Positions 35,337 to 46,093 of a stretch of 64,000 nt of DNA are shown one piece after another; the stretch's first letter is position 1; each line of letters starts with the position of its first letter. This stretch comes from Helicostylum pulchrum (Eukaryota; Mucoromycota; Mucoromycetes; Mucorales; Mucoraceae). The position numbers and the translations under genes are program-made. The notes below the pieces were generated by a model. The model was not told where the DNA came from, searched no databases, and saw only the letters and a list, made by a program, of their open reading frames with translations. The stretch covers positions 558,001-622,000 of the forward strand of contig JAIXMO010000001.1 in the NCBI GenBank assembly GCA_025677825.1. Reading direction: 5' to 3'.

Positions 35337-37971
35337 ATGCAGCCTGAATCTCAAAACTCAATAAGTTCGGCTGTGTTTGGGCTTCAGAACTCTTTAAGAA
35401 AACTTCAACAAGACTGTAGTAGTCTTCAAAAACCTACAGACGATAACCAAGTTCAACCTAATGGTAAAAATAAATAAAAATAGTATGCTATTTAACAAAC
35501 TAATTTATTTATACCTTTTTTTTTAGAACTTCATGCGCTTGGCACTATTAACCTTGATAAGGCACGAGAGGAATTTGCTCAACAAATCAATATTATTCGT
35601 AGTGTATGTTCTCAATTTGAAACAGAAGTTTTAGGCGATGTTATGAAAATGGGTGTTGGAGCAGATCCTGCTTTTCGTAAACATTTTACTCATTTAAAGG
35701 TACAACACTAAAAAAAAAGTTTTAAATGATGTTATATTTACACTTGTTTTGTTTATTTAGGAACAAGCTGCCTTGGAAAGTACAGTTATTCGTGTCAAGG
35801 ATACTTTAAAAAACACTAAAGAATTTCTCGAGAAATCCTTACGAGAAAAGGAAGAATCAAAGTCGAAAATTGAGACACAGAGATTAGAAAAGCTAGCACA
35901 GTCTATGGGGTAAAAAGAAACGACCCTTTTTTTTTAAAAAACAAAAGTGGTGAAAACTAACTAGACTGTAGTTTGGTTACATTTATAGATTCACATAAAT
36001 TTGAATCAGGTGTACCTATAACAACAATTACCTTGGGTGGAACTGTTATCGTTATTGATGTAAGAATAAGAGTCGTCGAAATAGCATGATTTTTTTTTCT
36101 TAAAAAAAAGGCAATTTATTTAGATTGATATTGACGAGTCAGGAAGAGTATTAAGATCAAAAGTAACCTACGTATCAGAAACTTTACAAAATGGTCAAGA
36201 TGATAGAGTGGATAATATGCTGGCAGAAAACCTGCAATCACGAAACTTTGATTTATTCACTAGAAATTTAAAAAGTTTAGCCTTGTTGGATCAACTTAAT
36301 GTTAAGTATGAATCTGTCAATTTCTTTTCGATTACAAAAGAATTATTGAATGACTTGAAGGATATTTGTCGACAAGAAATGTAAGTGGTATTGGTACACA
36401 CAGAAAAAAAAAAAAAAATATTTAAAGTAGAATAATAGTTCTATAGAATCAAACTTAAAGTCTGTATTATTGGAAGGTCATGGTATACCTAATTTGCATT
36501 TGGATTATCCTGGTATTTCGATAAGTTATTGGATGTGTAAGAATGCGATCAGTGGCAGTAATTGGGATCAAATACAACAAGCCTTTGAAATGGGCCAAAA
36601 CGATCCAGCATTACACAATACTAGTAAATTATTAATATCGTTTGAAGACTCGATTCAACCCATGTGCTACTTACCTGCATCAAGGCCTAGATATTCACTT
36701 GGATTCGATGAGAGCGAAGAATCAATCAAGGAAGGAATTGACGGGTAAATAATTCTACTACAACAAAAGATTATACCCTTTTTATTCAATTCTAACTTCT
36801 TCATGTATAAAAAAAAGTGAGCACTTTAAGGTTGTTACAGAAACATCTGCACCAAAGTTCATGCCGCATTTATCCTTCGTGAAACCATTACCGTCTAATC
36901 CTTCTATTCGACCCATACCCGTTCGCTTTGTTGCAACATTAGATCCACCTATGCCAGTAGCAGATGAAATCTCTCAAAAGTTAATGACTGTTACTGGACT
37001 AGTAAATGCCGATAACTTTTCTAATTCGACAGCTAACAACAACAATAATAATAATACATCAAAGGATACTATTCAAACACAATCATTGGAAGATATGTTG
37101 GTAGCTGGTATAGATCAAGATGTATCTAGCCAAAATAGCGAATGGGTTTCTGTAAGTTGTCATTTTGTATATATAGTATGTAACTAATATGCTAGTATTT
37201 AGACTTCTGATGATATGCCAGATCAAGTTTATAAATGGATGTCTTCCTCACCTACTAAAGCAAAAATGGTATCCAGAATTCCATTTCATCATCCCGTACA
37301 ACTATATAATATTTTACAGGTAAAAAAAAAAGAATGAAAAAAAAAAAGAGTACTGGAGACAAACTTATGTTTTTATATTATAGTGTCTTCGTCAACAACA
37401 AATGTTTAATACGTTATTTAAAAGTGTTTTTAATGCGGAAACCTTTAAAAAAGAATCTAGTAAATCTAGTAAATCTATTTCATTTTCCCTAAGCGATATA
37501 TTAGCAGGTAAGAAAAAAAAAAGGGCCAATAATGGTGTAAAACTAATACGATTATTAGAGAGTCAAAATGATCGTATTTTAAGAATAGAGGTTGCAACAG
37601 TAGATGCACCAGACTCAATTAATATTGCGTTAACACCGCCTCCTTTACCAAACCAAGCGTTTATTATTGTGCCTTTATCTATTGAAATACCAGTAGATAA
37701 CCCAACACGACCCGTGATTCGTTTACATGCACCTTGTTCGTCAAAGACGCATACTTGGAACCCAAGAGTATTTGACCAAGATCAAATGACTGATATATTA
37801 CAAGATACACATAACATAGCCAACGTATTTTCTTGGCTTTACAAAAAAATGGTAGATACAGAAACTTATTTAATTGAACGTGGTTCCAAAAGAGCACGTA
37901 TAGAAGATAACTTTGATGAATTGAATGATTTCAATAACACAAAGTATACGAAAATGGAAATAGACGAATAA
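35337..37971 (+). CDS. MED1: Mediator complex subunit 1
   Basis: Middle-module Mediator subunit linking activators to RNA polymerase II. Nine exons (35337-35463, 35527-35699, 35761-35909, 35972-36059, 36124-36380, 36439-36744, 36818-37151, 37203-37319, 37384-37971) give 712 aa. Residues about 50-135 form a helical, coiled-coil N-terminus (EQAALESTVIRVKDTL, KSLREKEESKSKIETQ). The Med1 domain core is recognised by LEGHGIPNLHLDYPGISISYW and by the late PFHHPVQLYNILQCLRQQQMFNTL. A poly-Asn stretch (about 9 residues) sits in a disordered middle, and a basic patch KRARIED lies near the C-terminus. For exon 6 the acceptor at 36437-36438 was chosen over the one at 36445-36446 because only it keeps frame. 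Its stop is 11 bp from the stop of the convergent esterase gene. Confidence 0.82.
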
Positions 37972-37982
37972 ATGTTTTTTTA

Positions 37983-40436
37983 TTAAAATAATCCTTTAAG
38001 TAATTCTTGCTTTCTACGATTAATCATATCTTTTTCGCTTGTGATGATTTCTGCTACATGATGATCACCGATCTCAGATTTGTGGACTTTATTATTATTA
38101 GTGTTATAAGTATTAGTATTGCTGGTTCCTCTAGTTTGATTATTTTGAACCAACGTTGTTCGGCTGTGTTGATTGGTTTCTGATAAATCAATAATCCAAT
38201 CTCCAATGGTCTTGGCAGCTTGATGGGCCTCGGGTAAGAATGGCATCATTTGAAGGAAAGCGTGACTCATGCCTTCCAAGAACTTGACACGTACTCCATC
38301 ACCACTAGGGAAATTTTCATCTAATGGGTTATCTTGACGGTACTTACGTTTAGCTTGTCGAATGCGACCTGCGAAAATAACTGTATCGTCTACCAATGGA
38401 TCCTTTTCTCCGCACATCATATAGGTTTGAGGGAATTGCGCTAAAAGATCTTCGGGTGCGTAAACAGGAGATAAGAGATAATCAGATTCAAAATCAGGTG
38501 AAGCATGAGGTCCCAGGTATACTAAAATCATATACAATGTCAGTAAAAAATAAACGTGTACTATATAAGATTAACTTACAAATAGCCATTGCTCTCAACT
38601 ATTATTATAAACATGATAAAACAGTTAGATTAAAATCCAATCAAATAAACATTTTTTTCTTACCAAATCTGGAGAGAGTAATCTATCGTTAAAGAAACTC
38701 ATTCTACTTGTCATGGAAAGTCTAGCAGTAGCCCATGGATCTCTTGTCTGAACTTTATCTCGGATAGGATGAGCTCTATCGGCCATACGCTGCTGTAAAG
38801 TAGGCTTAATACCTAAAGCACGTCGCCATAAGCTTTGTTTCTTTTCTAAATCAGGTACAACACTTAAAGGACTAGCATGACTTAAATGATCCTTGGTTTG
38901 CCAGATGGAATCCAAGGAACCAGAACGGAAAAGACTGGTATTTGATTCAGCACGTATTAAAGACAATTTGGAAGTAGACATCCAACAAGACATTTCAAAA
39001 TCTAGTGCAGGATAAATAAGAATCAAACCAATAGGTACTTTGATATGACAGGCCTCAAGTTGAGCGCTAGACAAGTCATTCTGACCGTCAGATTCATCAT
39101 TTGTAGTAGAGGAAATTGTGACAGAAGGAATCACGTTTTTTAAAGCCATTTGTTGATTATGCGCAAGAATCTTGAGCGTTACTGCAGCAGTAATATTACC
39201 TCCACTACAAAAGAGAGAAAACAAATAAATAAAAATGAATTACCGATTTTTTTAAAAAAACTTACGCAGAATCGCCAACTAAAACAATATTAATATCTTT
39301 TTCACCGGAGAGACCAATGATTTTTCCTTTACTTTGGACTAAAGCAACATACAAATCAAAGCACTCTTCAATAGGCCATGGGAAAGGGTACTCGGGAGCC
39401 TTTTTATAATTGACACTCAAGACAGGGAAACCAGTGTGTTTAGCCCATACTGAAAGAGCATCTTCATGACAAGGAGGAGGCATCGAAACAAATCCACCGC
39501 CGGGGAATTGTAACAAAATAGTATCATGTTGAGCATAGGTGTCTTTATGTCCAGTATAATAACGATAGACTTCAATAGCAGGTAAATCCTTGCGATAAAG
39601 AGGCCTATCAATCGTCAAAATATCTTGAATGGTTAAATGAGGACGAAGTATTTTACTGAAAAAACCTAAAATAGGGTTTTGGGCTACTTTTTCCCAAGAG
39701 ACACGCATTTGATCAATAGAGATTGTAGAACGTACTCTTCTTACTTTTTCTTCGGCATCGTCCGCAAAAACCAAGTAATATGCGGAGAATACAAGGGAAA
39801 GAATATGTCTTAGCCACATTGGTTTAAACCGCATGGCCGTAAAGAAACCGGCATCCAGTGCTGTCAATATCCAAGTTGCACGATAAAAACTACGTTTGTA
39901 CTACATTTAAAAATATAAGAATAATGTATGTTTTTTTTAAAGAAAAAGGAAAGGTTTTTTTTTTACCAATCTAGCCAAAGGATCAGGTGCTATGAATTCC
40001 ATAAGTTAATCATTATTGTTTATTTCCAGAATAAAGCGTAAATATGTGCATAAAAAAAAAAAATACATACCATTTAATCCTATAAGTAAAAATAAATTTT
40101 GAGAAAGGTAATATGCCATCCAAGAAGCAATAACGATTCGCCATGGTGATCCGCCAACTTTTAAGGAAAAGTTATAATCAATATGATAAATTTATACAAA
40201 GTACACTTTATATATAATACCATTTTTTGTGTTCAAGTTTTGTAAGAAAGCAGGTAACTGCTTAGTTTTTCCATTAACAATAATATGCCATCTGTTAGAA
40301 ATAACGGAACAATAATTAGTTTTTTTTTTTTATTATTCAGCTATAAAAGGAAAACACTTTACCCAAATAATAAAGCTAATAATACTTGTGTTCTTTTCCA
40401 GTTTGAAGAAGGCTTTCCGACCAAGTGATCCAACAT
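37983..40436 (-). CDS. Hormone-sensitive-lipase-like alpha/beta hydrolase
   Basis: Eight exons (40363-40436, 40221-40291, 40071-40157, 39967-39989, 39266-39900, 38664-39204, 38580-38598, 37983-38521) give 662 aa. The N-terminal third is helical with a hydrophobic segment (RIVIASWMAYYLSQNLFLLIG), suggesting membrane association. Catalytic features are the oxyanion-hole motif FPGGGF, the nucleophile elbow GDSAGGN (split by an intron inside the Ala codon), an acid in MCGEKDPLVDD, and a His in GMSHAFLQM. The segment RAMAILYLGPHASPDFESDYLLSP closely resembles mammalian HSL. About 150 residues between the elbow and this segment form an insertion like the HSL regulatory module. Likely a neutral lipid or steroid ester hydrolase. 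Two exons are only 19 and 23 nt. Confidence 0.85.
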
Positions 40437-41099
40437 AAAGAAAGCGAGAGAGAGAGAGAGAGAAAAGTACGAAAGAAAAAAAGAAAAAAAGGGGAGAGAA
40501 AAAAAAGATGTTCGAACGGTGACCTTTTATTACCCCGGATTCACTAATACCTTTTCTTCTTTCACATGCAAAAAAAAAGATTGATCACACGCGAAAAAAA
40601 ATGCATCCTTGTTGTCGGTGTGACACTAAAAGCAGTCAACTGGTTTATAAAACAGTCGTTGTAACCTTTTCCCAATCTAGTAATTATTTGATAGCATCCT
40701 ACCTAGTGAGTGTGTTCTTTTAGCATTTAAGACACGTATTTTTTAATATCTAGTATTTGTACAAATGCGTTATTTTTAAGCGTAAAATATGTGTACCTTT
40801 TTTTTTGACGCGTCAAAAATTTCTACAATTTTTTTTTATTAACGAAGAAATCTTATTGGTACTCTTAATTTGATGAGTATACCCTTACAAGAAGCTACTG
40901 ATAAGGTAGTTTTTAAAACATTTTATATCTCTCTCCTCTACGAGTTATAATTTTATACACAAGTTTTCTTTTTATTTATCATTACGAGAAAGTGAAAGCC
41001 CATTTGACTGTGCGGTTTACGAATTTAACATTATTATTCACATAACAGAAAAAAAAAAGATATGTACCGTGGAGAAATAAATATAAGTGGGAGGTAGGA
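40437..41099. other. Intergenic region upstream of the esterase gene
   Basis: Contains a purine-rich stretch with a (GA)n repeat near 40447-40463 just upstream of the esterase start. No supported gene to the edge of the repeat fragment at 41100. Confidence 0.4.
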
Positions 41100-41213
41100 G
41101 AGGCCAAAATCCGGAAGAAATCCACCCTTAAATCGATCCTAGCCGTAAATCAATCCTACCCTTAAATTGGTCCTACTCTCAAATCAAGTTACCCTTAAAT
41201 AGTGCCGCTACTG
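41100..41213 (+). repeat. Miniature/deletion derivative of the CAGTAGCGG element
   Basis: Begins with GGCCAAAATCCGGAAGAAA, which in the full-size element lies about 25 bp inside the left end. It runs directly into the right-end repeats (ACCCTTAAAT units) and ends TGCCGCTACTG followed by TA. The left terminus itself is missing. About 114 bp. Confidence 0.6.
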
Positions 41214-41357
41214 TAGGAAGAATAAAGTACGACTGATGTGACATATACAGAACCATAGTTAATAACATAGATACCAATATATATTTTTTTCTTTGTTCAC
41301 GCTCAGGAAGACTATTATATTCTAGCGGGTGATACGATCCGTCAGTCGCACTAGTAG

Positions 41358-41624
41358 AAAGTTTCTTTGGTATTGGATAATGCTTCAACCTACAAATCGC
41401 GGCGTTGGAGACGAAAAATAGAAAGTAGAGGATATATATTGATGCTCTTGCCACCTTACTCTCCTGATATGAACCCCACCAGGCAATTTAGTATGATAGT
41501 TAAAGGTAATCTTAAGCGTTATGGAATGATGACAGAAGAAAACTTATCAAGTAGAATTACTTATGCTTGTAAACAAGATTTTATTAGTGACTTTTATGGC
41601 ATCTCTAGCCATCTTCGCTATTGA
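41358..41624 (+). pseudogene. Tc1/mariner-type (DDE_3) transposase fragment, inactive
   Basis: An 88-codon open frame begins after a stop and covers only the C-terminal part of a transposase. It has the second catalytic Asp in SLVLDNAS, then SRGYILMLLPPYSPDMNP, the signature of the IS630/Tc1/mariner DDE superfamily. The following residues read TRQF where active members have IEQF, so the third acidic catalytic residue is replaced by Arg. The N-terminal DNA-binding half and first Asp are missing. It sits 144 bp to the right of a CAGTAGCGG-family end and so may be a relic of the autonomous partner, but that link is inference. Confidence 0.8.
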
Positions 41625-42150
41625 ATTATCATGCAGTGAATGAAAGAAATCACCTGCTGTCTTCAAACAACAAACAAAGAACCTGAAAATTAACGCATAT
41701 ATCTTATCTACGCTACGTTCACTACACATCTACCAATTTAAGGACGTCTTAGCCGCGGCTTGGATTAGGAACGTGGGCTACTTATACAGGATAGAAAAAG
41801 AAGATCAAATATTCATAGCAAGCTAAATAGACGCTTTAGTTATACCTGAAAATATTGAAAAGTTTAGCTTATTTGAAAACACTGAGGAATCTCTTTAAAT
41901 TAAAATATTTTATGACAGACATAACCACCCTACTAAAGCGAGAGTTATGCCGGATCAATATAAAAAAGAATACAATAACGAATTTTCGTATGTGTTTATA
42001 TCTCCTGCAAGCGAATACGTTGACTTATTGGAGTGTTAAATTCTTCGTTTGTTTAAGGGAGAAAACGCTGTGTATTTTTTATTTATTTTTTAATAAAGTA
42101 TTTTATTTTTACTTTTTTATTTTCTTTGTCTTATACATCTCCCTTTTGCA
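41625..42150. other. Intergenic region
   Basis: AT-rich, no recognised gene; a 109-codon frame crossing into the next gene's start lacks any family resemblance and overlaps its promoter. Confidence 0.4.
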
Positions 42151-43043
42151 ATGTCTAGCCATTCAAAAGATTACAAATATTTGAAATATACAATTAATAA
42201 CGCCAGCGTTAATCATCCTAGCTTCGATCGAGATTTAGACTCTTCTTTTTCTTCATTTGAATCAATACAAGCACCAAGTAGAACAAAGTCGGCTACAGCT
42301 AGTAAAGTGAAATCTCATATATACATGTATATATTTAAAACTAATCGCTTTTGTAGTCAAGAATAATTATGGTGAAAGCTCAAAGGCTAAATCATTTATT
42401 TCAGAACCTGTATTGAAAAAATCCCGTGTGCCTTTAACACAAGAGACTTTAACTATGCATAATAGTTTTATATCATCACACATGTCTTTCGATTTTGATT
42501 TAAAGCAACCAGAGATTGAACAATCGCTGTTCGATAGAGTTGATGAACAATGTAAAACCATGAAACAAGAATTTGATGAAAAGATTTCAGTAAGTATATC
42601 AACTAAACCAGAAAAAAAGGAGGGTTTTTTTTTGTTACTGATGTAAATGTAAATAGAAATTAGAAGAACAGTTCGCAAAGGCAGAAGAAGAATATAATCA
42701 ATCGCGATTTGATATTGAGGAATTACATAGTATGGAAAAAGAATACTTAGCACAAGGCGTTCAAACAGAATTATCAAACCAAGATATTCTAAACGGAAAG
42801 GAATTGCAAGACTTTGCAAATGAAACTAAAAAAATCATTTGGGATACACATTTTATACCTATCGAATCTATCTGCAGACAATTACCGACAAAGCAAGATA
42901 ATGATGATGTATGTGAATATCATCGCAAGAGAATAGAAAAGCTCGAGTTAGCCGCTGCTAAAGAAAAGAAGTTACATTCAAACGATAACGATGCAACATT
43001 AAATATGATATCAAAATGGTCAAAGACAATTTATCACCATTAA
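42151..43043 (+). CDS. Hypothetical coiled-coil protein
   Basis: Three exons (42151-42301, 42357-42589, 42657-43043) give 256 aa. I do not recognise the family. The first about 80 residues are Ser-rich and polar. From about residue 90 the sequence is charged and helical (SLFDRVDEQCKTMKQEFDEK, EEQFAKAEEEYNQSRF), a probable coiled coil. A more conserved-looking block follows (IIWDTHFIPIESICRQLP) with a final basic helix (HRKRIEKLELAAAKEKK). No signal peptide or membrane segment. The style would suit a small kinetochore, spindle or trafficking subunit, but nothing shows this. Exon phases fit, and the stop lies 89 bp before the FMN1 start on the same strand. Confidence 0.7.
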
Positions 43044-43132
43044 AAAAACAATAATAATATATGTATTTAATTCTCCTTTTCTTACTTTCCTTCTTTTTCT
43101 TTTCTTCTTTCCTTTTTTACTTTTTCTTCGCA

Positions 43133-43828
43133 ATGAACAATAAAGGCAACATTAACCCTGATCGCCCTCTTTTAGTAGGACCCGAAACACCTTCTTCGCC
43201 TTATCCTTTTGCTTTGAAAGGTACAGTAGTCAAAGGTTATGGTAGAGGTTCGAAACAACTTGGCATTCCAACAGGTACCTAGTTACAAATATATACAGAT
43301 ATGTGTATTTATAAACTCATTTTAACATTACGAAAAAAAAAAAAAGCAAATTTGTCTGAAGAGGCTATTAGTACTTTAGCTGCTGGTCTTGATACAGGTG
43401 TTTATTATGGTTGGACACAAATTGGACAAGTAGGCAGTACAGTGTACCCTATGGTTATGAGTTTAGGTTGGAATCCTTATTTCAAAAATGAAAAAAGATC
43501 TGCAGTAAGTTTACTGATACATAAAAAGAAAAAAACTAGTTTGTATTGATTTGTGATTTCAGGAAGTTCATGTTATTCATGAATTCCCTCAAGATTTTTA
43601 TGACGCACCTATTCGGGTATTGGTTTTAGGCTTTATTAGATCAGAACAAAACTATCCATCTCTCGGTAAATAATAATATATGGTTTACGTATACATGTGT
43701 ATATTTAACTCATAAATCCTATAGATGCTTTAATTACTGATATCAAGACAGATGTTGAAGTAGCTAAGCATTCATTATTAAGAAAGCATTACCTTCAACA
43801 TAAAGAACATGTCTTATTTTTTGATTAG
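43133..43828 (+). CDS. FMN1: Riboflavin kinase
   Basis: Phosphorylates riboflavin to FMN with ATP. Four exons (43133-43274, 43347-43504, 43563-43665, 43725-43828) give 168 aa, as expected for a monofunctional eukaryotic enzyme. Motifs: [22 protein letters not shown] (the flavokinase GxxRGxxxxGxPTAN loop), [20 protein letters not shown], and [14 protein letters not shown] with the catalytic Glu (preserving the GxNPxF-type region). The short N-terminus shows no targeting signal. It faces RIB3 tail to tail with 182 bp between stops, so two flavin-pathway genes are adjacent. Confidence 0.95.
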
Positions 43829-44010
43829 TTTTTTTTTTGTCAATCTGTATTTCCTCAAATAGGAAAGTTACACTGCAGCAAACATCAATTTTTTTTTTCC
43901 AAGGAACCACGTCAAGATTTTGTTTTAACACATAATATATTAAAAGAAAAAAGAAAAAAATAGTATATATACAAAAAAAAAAGTTTCTTTTCCCGTTAAA
44001 AAAAAAATAT

Positions 44011-44809
44011 CTATGCAGTTTCGTTCAATTTTCTGTAAGTGATAATATCCTTGATTGTGATCATTTTGATATTATGCTTCTTTGCGAAAGCAAAGCAATC
44101 ATCCCGTCTTGCCATATCACCTTGGTCATCGTCCTCCTTTATGATTTCACCAATACATGCAACTGGTGAGAGACCAGCCAACTTACAAAGATCAACAGCA
44201 GCTTCAGTATGACCAAATCGATCAAATGTACCGTTAGGAACTGATCGAAGAGGAAGGATATGACCAGGACGCATAAAATCGTCAGGCTTACTGGTAGGAT
44301 CAGCCAACTTACGACAAGTCAAAGCACGATCATGAGCAGAGATACCAGTTGTAGTTCCATGTGCGTAATCGCATGATACGGTATATGCTGTTCTCATCAA
44401 TTCAGTATTTCTTTTAACCATCAATGGTAATTCCAACTCATCTAAACGTTCACCTGTAGTGGGTGCACAAATATAACCACTGAATTATGTACATATTTTC
44501 GTTTTAGTTTTGTTTATCAGTACAATAATAATAAATAAAATAAAAAACTAACCTGGAATAGCGAATTAAAAATGCCATTTGTTCTGTCGTAATCTTTTCG
44601 GCAGCAATAATTAAATCACCTTCGTTTTCACGATCCTCATTATCCATAACAATCACAAATTTGTTGTTGGCTAATATCCTTTTTTTGTTTAGTTTTCTTA
44701 CCAAGTTGAATCCTTTTCTCTTCTATTTTGCTCACTTACCAAAGTCTTTAAGAGCTTCCTTTACAGAGTCAAACTCGGGTTTAAAATCATTCATGTGTGC
44801 TTTTACCAT
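44011..44809 (-). CDS. RIB3: 3,4-dihydroxy-2-butanone 4-phosphate synthase
   Basis: Converts ribulose 5-phosphate to formate and the four-carbon unit of riboflavin. Three exons (44740-44809, 44553-44670, 44011-44479) give 218 aa (yeast Rib3 208). Signature residues are intact: the acidic metal/substrate loop [36 protein letters not shown] sequence, [12 protein letters not shown] and RPGHILPLR, with the final GHTEAAVDL and EIIKEDD. It is the stand-alone fungal form without a GTP cyclohydrolase II domain. The start is at 44809; an in-frame second ATG (MNDF) is possible five codons later. Confidence 0.95.
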
Positions 44810-46093
44810 ATTGTGTATATTCTTATGAAAGTGAAGAGGAGAAAAAAAAAAAGAAAAAAGGAAAAAAAAAACTATTGATGGACAATCACAGGCTTATTTA
44901 ACTCCCGGATTATATACAAAAAACAGCGGTCTATTTTAGAGTTCCGAGGGATGGGACTGGGGGATTACTCATCCAAAATAAGATTATAATCATTTTTCGG
45001 TTTGCATTTTTAGACAAGTAGTTTTAAATGAATGCGTGTGAAAGTAGGTTTCACATGTCATTCAGCTATACACTTATACTTTTTTTTCCCCGTTATTTTA
45101 TATGTAGACTCTTGTATCTTTTTTTTTTTTTGAAAGAGTCAGGCACAGTCGCTGTTCAAATACGAAGAATCTGACTGATATATTACTAAAGCCAAGTTCT
45201 CAAAGCGTAAAAATAAAAGGGGCAAAGTGAAAAAGTGATAACTTATTTTTGTAGTAAATAGTTGAAGAAAATATTTGATAATTAGAACAGCTTACATTTG
45301 ATCCGTCTTAAACGTGGATTCTACATCTATATAATCTTCGAGAAGCTTCGACTCCGCAAAAACAAGTAAAACTTGTCTCCTTTAATTCCTAAAACCAAAA
45401 ATCTAACTCCTTTTAATTCAATTAAATCACTGTAGTATATCTCCTTTTTTTTTTTTTTTTGTAATCCAGAGGCAAGGGGATATTTCATCCGTTTTTTTTC
45501 TTTCTTTATTGACACTTGAAACTCGGGTAGGATATATCATCAGTCTAAGATATTATTCTTTAAATGTAACGCATTGAACCGCCACCTTTAAATGGCACAA
45601 CATATAATATAGACTGCGTCCTTTTTTTTATTCCTTTTTAAAATCACCAATTGATATATGATCTCTTTCGTTTTTTTCGGGGATACATAAGCCGTTACAC
45701 ATGCGTATAAAAGACCCATGACGCATATGCAGCAATGAAAGTGAAGTTATTGAGCAGAATAAAAACAGCCGTATAATAGACACGAACTTTTTATTTATTT
45801 CGGTACTATCAATTACGGCAAAATTCCGTCGACTACAAAAGCAAATAACCTGAAAGTATCGAGTAAGATACGTGTTATTTTGCATCGTGTCATCCCACAC
45901 TCGTATAGTACGAAATATGCTCAGTTCTAAACCTACTTGACACCAATCATTTGCTGTGCTGTAAAGTAAAAAAGCATAATCTTTGTGACTTTTGCCCTTA
46001 AAAAAATAAACCCACCATTTTTTTTTCTTTTTTTTTTCTGCAGCTTTTTTTAAAAATAATCAAAATAAAAAGATAGAAAAAAGCTAAACTAAA
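44810..46093. other. Intergenic region between RIB3 and XPO7
   Basis: About 1.3 kb divergent promoter space. It contains a perfect heat-shock-element-like array at 45336-45350 (listed separately) and T runs at 45121 and 45443. A 90-codon minus-strand frame at 45628-45900 has no recognisable similarity. No gene supported. Confidence 0.4.
45336..45350. promoter_or_regulatory. Heat-shock-element-like array (three units)
   Basis: CTTCGAGAAGCTTCG fits three alternating nTTCn/nGAAn units without mismatch, the classic binding site of a heat-shock factor trimer. It lies 527 bp upstream of RIB3 and 744 bp upstream of XPO7, so its target, if any, is unclear. A chance match is possible in 64 kb. Confidence 0.4.

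Noticed and set aside
36439..36448. Alternative acceptor for MED1 exon 6 at 36445-36446
   Set aside because: It would shift frame; the upstream acceptor gives the continuous Med1 domain LEGHGIPNLHLDY.
45628..45900. 90-codon minus-strand frame between RIB3 and XPO7
   Set aside because: No recognisable domain, no fitting introns and no conserved pattern; treated as chance.
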